Of a DNA stretch of 22,983 bases, positions 19,018 through 22,983 are shown one piece after another. The first letter of the stretch is position 1. Each line of letters starts with the position of its first letter. A model generated the notes under the pieces. It saw only the letters and a list, made by a program, of their open reading frames with translations. It did not search any database and had not been told where the DNA came from. The stretch lies in the NCBI GenBank assembly GCA_027946555.1, contig JAPEVC010000363.1, positions 1 through 22,983 of the forward strand, given 5' to 3'. Source of the DNA: Gnomoniopsis sp. IMI 355080. Lineage: Eukaryota; Ascomycota; Sordariomycetes; Diaporthales; Gnomoniaceae. Position numbers and translations under genes: made by a program.

Positions 19018-19503
19018 TTAAAAGTCCCAGTTACGTACATTTACTCGCTGCCGAATTTCAGGCGGGTTATATACCCGCTCGTCTGTGATTACGACAAAGA
19101 CGGCATTCTGGTATCTCGCATTGTCGGCGAGAGACTCGTTCCCGTCGGAAGCGTACGACAAGACTTCCTTCCGCAGCTCCTCGAAACCAGGAGGCGGGCT
19201 ATCATCAAGCTCCGTGGGGCTCAGCCTGCGCTGCGCAAAGACTACCGTCCAGTCGTAAGCGATATAGGCGGAGGATGCAAAGTGAAAGCCCATACGCGAT
19301 GGGACAAAGATGCGGGTTTTGGTATCTCCGTCGCCGACCTTGTTGCGTAGGAGCGTGGTTACGTTGTCGACGCTATCATAGTCGTAGAAGGGTGGGATAC
19401 CACGACACAGCACCTCAGACTCGTTGATGTTGTTGGCGAGCAAGAAGGCGTTGAGTATCGGGAGCGGGACCTTGAAGCCGCGTAAGATGGTTGTCATACC
19501 CAT
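19018..19503 (-). CDS. Conserved-looking hypothetical protein, 161 residues
   Basis: A single open frame starting MGMTTILRGFKVPLPILNAF. It looks genuine: amino acid composition is balanced, and blocks such as GIPPFYDYDS, KTRIFVPSRMGFHFASSAYI, AYDWTVVFAQRR and PPPGFEELRKEVLSYASDG read like a folded domain, with a VFVVITDER strand near the end. I recall similar small fungal proteins of unknown role (start MGM-TILRGFK, TKTR-F-PSR) but no family name. There is no signal peptide, membrane segment or catalytic motif. The last eight residues (VNVRNWDF) follow RQR and may be intronic, because GTAAAT at that point could be a donor, so the C-terminus is less certain than the rest. Neighbouring DNA is gene-poor on both sides. 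Confidence 0.7.
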   Translation of the reverse strand: MGMTTILRGFKVPLPILNAFLLANNINESEVLCRGIPPFYDYDSVDNVTTLLRNKVGDGDTKTRIFVPSRMGFHFASSAYIAYDWTVVFAQRRLSPTELDDSPPPGFEELRKEVLSYASDGNESLADNARYQNAVFVVITDERVYNPPEIRQRVNVRNWDF

Positions 19504-22379
19504 TGTTGAGGGTCTAGGTTAATTAGTGGTTGATGTAGAGAGAATCTGTTTGATTGATGAGACTGTGCGAAGACTAAACGGAGAATGATGGGCTTGGATT
19601 ACTGAGAGGAACATCTCAACTGGGCGGGGCTTGGCTGCCTCCTAGGCAGTCGTTGCTCTTCGGCTTCCCGTTGGGACTGGTCGCTTATACTGGTCAGCAT
19701 CCCCACATTATTAACCAGTACGGCTTCAGCACTAGTCTCAATAACCTTCCTAACACCAATTACCACATAGGTGCACACATCTGTGAACGCTGCCCTGTGG
19801 CTGCCTCAGGCATTAATTACACAAAAAAAATCTCCATTTCAGCACCCGGGGCTAGGACATCATGCTAATCTTGGGTGTAGCCCGGTATAACAATGTAAAG
19901 CAGATTGGGGATAAAAGTATTACATACCTGTTACCTACCAGCTGTAGTTGACTAGGGATACTGAAAAGCGGGATAGTCCAAGAACACGTAAAGGCATCTA
20001 GCTTACCATCATGGCACTGCTCCCTCAGCCATCAGCCACAGTCCACGCGACTGGCTAATCACTATCCGGCAGTTGGGAAAGGCATCACGAGGCTCGCCAA
20101 CTAGGTACTTCTTAGGACCTGTAAGGCTGCCAGTGCGGCACAGCAGATATGGCCAAGTACGAAAGTTGTAGCGCGAATTGCGTCACAGGTAATATAGCCT
20201 CCCTCTCAACTTGGAAATTAAAACGTAGGGGAGCTAACATAGGCACATTCGTTCTTAACCTTCCACCTGCAGTCTACAAATTATAAGCTTCTACTAGCCG
20301 CAACCTACGGTGAACAAGTGTTTCTCAAGATTGTCCGTTTCAAGCTTTATTACACTCTGTTTTCATTCTTTTCTCCGATCATCGGCATCTGTCAAACCTA
20401 AGGTAGGCCAAGATATCTCCGCTGCACGGTTCAAAACAGCCACGCCTCGGAAGAACTGCTTGGCAATTCAATCCCTACAATTCCGTTCCAATGATGAATT
20501 GGTTAGTGTTCTTCACCGATGAAGATTAGGCGCACCTGTGCATCTTCCATGGTATCTGATGACCATCCAAGGGCCTCGCCCACGAGTTGTTCAGACTCCA
20601 CCAAACTTCGCATCTCTATGCCTCAATTGCACTCTCTTCCTCTAACAAGCACGTGCGCACAGGAAGATGCATTGAGGGTAAAAAACACTCAAGTTGCCAC
20701 GGGATGATGGAATTCCGTGCGGTAAGTTCCGAATAGCTTTCGTCCGGTCTTGGGACGAATGCTTGACACCTGGGCATTGCACTTTGATTACGAGTTTACC
20801 ACAGCTAACCTCCCACAGGACACCGATCTCAACAGCCACGTTGTAGAATTGGCTTGGGTTACCTCCCGACAGTGGCCAGAACAAAGTCTGAGGTCTGTGC
20901 AATGAACTGCGCAGAAGGTCCAGGTGTTCAACAAGCTAGTCTGAGGTCAATTTACGTCTTTCAAATGGCGAGGGTCCGATTCCACGTCCGTGTTGCCCCG
21001 CCCCTCCTTGCTAGCTGAGATCGGGGCCACTGGACGTCTCGTCTGAATTCAAGAGCGAAGAGAACTGTCACATACACGACACGGCACTTAAAATATCACT
21101 TAGCTTTGCCCGTATCTCTGGCTGGCGGCTGCCCGTCGGAAGGAAGGCCACCAACTAGAGCGGTAGTAGAGCCATGCCCCTCCGCGATAGCCTGTCACAG
21201 ATAAACTGGTCGTTAGCTGAACTTGGGTTGAAGAGGGTTCTATTGGGTAGAAGTTTATACTGCGTCCAAACCATGGTGAGAAGAAGCTGTATAGCCCAAT
21301 GGCTTGGGTATCCTTTCACTTTTAATGGACCTCGCAGAAATCGCCGGTCGGGATCAGCTCCGCCCTTCTTACCCCGTTTCACGAGCCCACATGCGCTCAG
21401 GCCGTCTCCATTAACAGGTCAGATCGCGGATTCCTGTCATCGTTTGATGAAAAAGTGGGAGTTAGCTCTTAATTAGGTAGGTAGTTGGTTGTGTAAGGGA
21501 AAGCAGTCCCATCAGGCCTCGACAGACGGCCCTGTCCAGGTGCTCGGGAGTCGGGACTCGGCCATCAATATTGAGCCTTGCTCCGACCGTCACTCAGGAG
21601 ACCAATGCAATTTGAATTGGGCTCTACCGTAATCTTTATAAAGTTTATCTTGGCATGGTGTTCGCTGTGTCCGATGAATGTCTTTGGTCCTGAAGCTGTT
21701 CCAAGCCCGTGTTGTTCGAACGTCAGGCTAATGTCGCACCTACAAGGAAGCTTTCCACATTTCCCTTTTCCAACCCCAGTCTCCCATCAGTGGCACGCCA
21801 ACCCGGAAAGCAAAATAAGAATTTAAGCCTGCAGGTGTGTGCCACGATCTTGCCCGAAACAATCAAGCTGCCCAGCCTCATCCCTGCTACATGTTTCGGA
21901 TACTACGCGCCGTCGGCCGTTTGGAGCTTGGATGTAACTACGCCTCAATGGACGGCCACAGTAAAACAGAAGGCCCCCACAGTCTGACAGCGTTCAAGCC
22001 TTGAGTACAAGGTTGTGTGGATTACCAGGCCAAGCAACGTGGAACGTCTGAGGTCTGATGATCTTTGCCGGCCACACTCGAGATCAGAGAGACCATCGGC
22101 TGTGTCGTCCTATCAATTGAAACTGATGGAATTCAGACCGGCACAAAGTACGGATCACAATATCCAAGAGCGAATATAGACGTTGATAGTTGATCTACTT
22201 ACAACAATTACTCTCAATATCGGACCGTACTTGTTGAGATATATATGGACCGACCAACGGTCTAGCTCAACTCCCTGGCTTCTCCACGATATCATAATGT
22301 AATTATTATTTTCCAAACTCGTTCGTCGTCTTATGCACGCAGATTCCTGCAAGCTCTCGCCGGAGAATTAAAACCCGCA
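19504..22379. other. Gene-poor region, 2.9 kb
   Basis: Apart from the promoter of the 161-residue gene at its left end, I see no gene I can support. Open stretches that look faintly protein-like occur on the minus strand at 20902-20642 and 20612-20504 and at about 22110-21824, but they lack starts, splice logic or known motifs. No repeat, tRNA or transposase signature was recognised. Confidence 0.45.
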
Positions 22380-22727
22380 ATGATGGGTCTACTGGGACGA
22401 GGCAGCCGGGAGGCTCGTGGCGTCCACAAGCGGCGCCGCTTGAGGCCGTCGAGCATCGCTCAGCGGCTCGGCGTTGTTGTCGCTGGCGACGATGACGTGC
22501 CGACATTATTGAAGTCTTCGCCTACTGATGCTGCTGCGTTGGGGGAACGTCAGCAGCAGCAGCAGGTGGAAGTGGGACAAAATGAGGACCAGGAAGATGA
22601 GGAAGACTCGACGACAACGTTGAGAGAGATAAACCGACGTCAAGTCGGGAAGGATCCGGGGAAAGGAAAGGGCAAAGGTAAGGAATTCAAGAACGTGCAG
22701 GTGTTTAGTAAGGCTACCTCCCATTGA
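22380..22727 (+). CDS. Hypothetical charged, Gln-rich ORF, possibly a first exon
   Basis: An open frame of 115 codons starting MMGLLGRGSREARGVHKRRR. The N-terminal part is Arg-rich, like a nuclear localisation signal. It is followed by a Gln run (QQQQQ near residue 60), an acidic patch (EDQEDEEDS) and a Lys/Gly stretch (GKGKGKGKE). These features suit a disordered nuclear protein, but no family is recognised. GTAAGG at 22678 after codon position 1 is a good splice donor, so the true protein may leave this frame there and continue to the right. Low-complexity composition also allows this to be a chance ORF. Confidence 0.4.
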   Translation: MMGLLGRGSREARGVHKRRRLRPSSIAQRLGVVVAGDDDVPTLLKSSPTDAAALGERQQQQQVEVGQNEDQEDEEDSTTTLREINRRQVGKDPGKGKGKGKEFKNVQVFSKATSH

Positions 22728-22983
22728 ACATCGCGAGGTCTTCACGCGCAAGGCCCGGGGCGCCATCATACGTCGTAGCCTACAATTCCTGTTCGACGAT
22801 TGCCAAGGCCTTCTCTCAGCGCGAAGAACACCCTTGTCTGCCAAAACGACTCTATCGATGGCGTTTCATGTCGCGACTGAATCAATAGAACTGTGGTGCT
22901 AATGATCTACGCCTAGACCAGGCATCTCTATCGACAACGACTACATCAATATCAGCATCGTCAACGTCAACGTCGATAGTTCC
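22728..22983. other. Right edge, possibly coding but unassigned
   Basis: A frame open from upstream to a TAA near 22900 reads RGAIIRRSLQFLFDD and further coding-like residues, and the last 70 bases are a TCR/ACG triplet-rich stretch that would encode Ser/Thr-rich sequence in one frame. Neither can be joined in phase to the GTAAGG donor at 22678 with an acceptor I can see. Confidence 0.3.

Noticed and set aside
21824..22110. About 95-codon minus-strand open stretch with several Cys
   Set aside because: No ATG, no splice acceptor at a sensible place and no recognisable domain.

Overview
The window reads as nuclear DNA of a filamentous ascomycete (Pezizomycotina). The genes are split by short introns of 58-106 nt with GT..AG ends and CTGAC-like branch sites, and intergenic stretches are long. 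The families present (MCT-type MFS transporter, NmrA-like SDR, DUF1993, phenol-hydroxylase-type FAD monooxygenase, Alt a 1-like secreted protein) are typical of this group. The Alt a 1-like gene favours Dothideomycetes or Sordariomycetes, but I cannot place the species.

Layout. The left edge (1-107, minus) holds the first 35 codons of an RGG-rich protein that runs off the window. From 2602 to 11087 lies a run of metabolic genes: an MFS transporter (+), a tail-anchored NmrA-like SDR (+), a decayed gene that looks like DUF3632 (+), a DUF1993 protein (+) and, convergent with it, a five-exon FAD monooxygenase (-). At 12221-12796 (-) is a two-exon secreted Alt a 1-like protein. At 14677-16839 (-) is a 720-residue coiled-coil protein. 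A conserved-looking 161-residue protein of unknown role sits at 19018-19503 (-). The rest of the right side is gene-poor, ending in a charged, Gln-rich ORF at 22380-22727 (+) that may be a first exon.

How the genes could work together. Transporter, SDR-fold protein and aromatic-type flavin hydroxylase together suggest a small pathway for uptake or export and oxidation of an aromatic or carboxylate compound. No backbone synthase and no pathway-specific transcription factor is visible between them, so a catabolic or tailoring role is inference. The Alt a 1-like gene is probably separate.

Main oddities: a 10-bp palindrome (TACCTAGGTA) present three times, one copy lying at a frame break in the decayed gene; a hydrophobic C-terminal anchor on the NmrA-like protein; a poor splice donor next to a C10 run in the transporter; a triplicated 9-mer coding for the signal peptide of the Alt a 1-like protein. 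I did not find a clearly new defence, mobile or RNA-based system. Exon structures were assembled by hand from reading frame, splice motifs and family resemblance.
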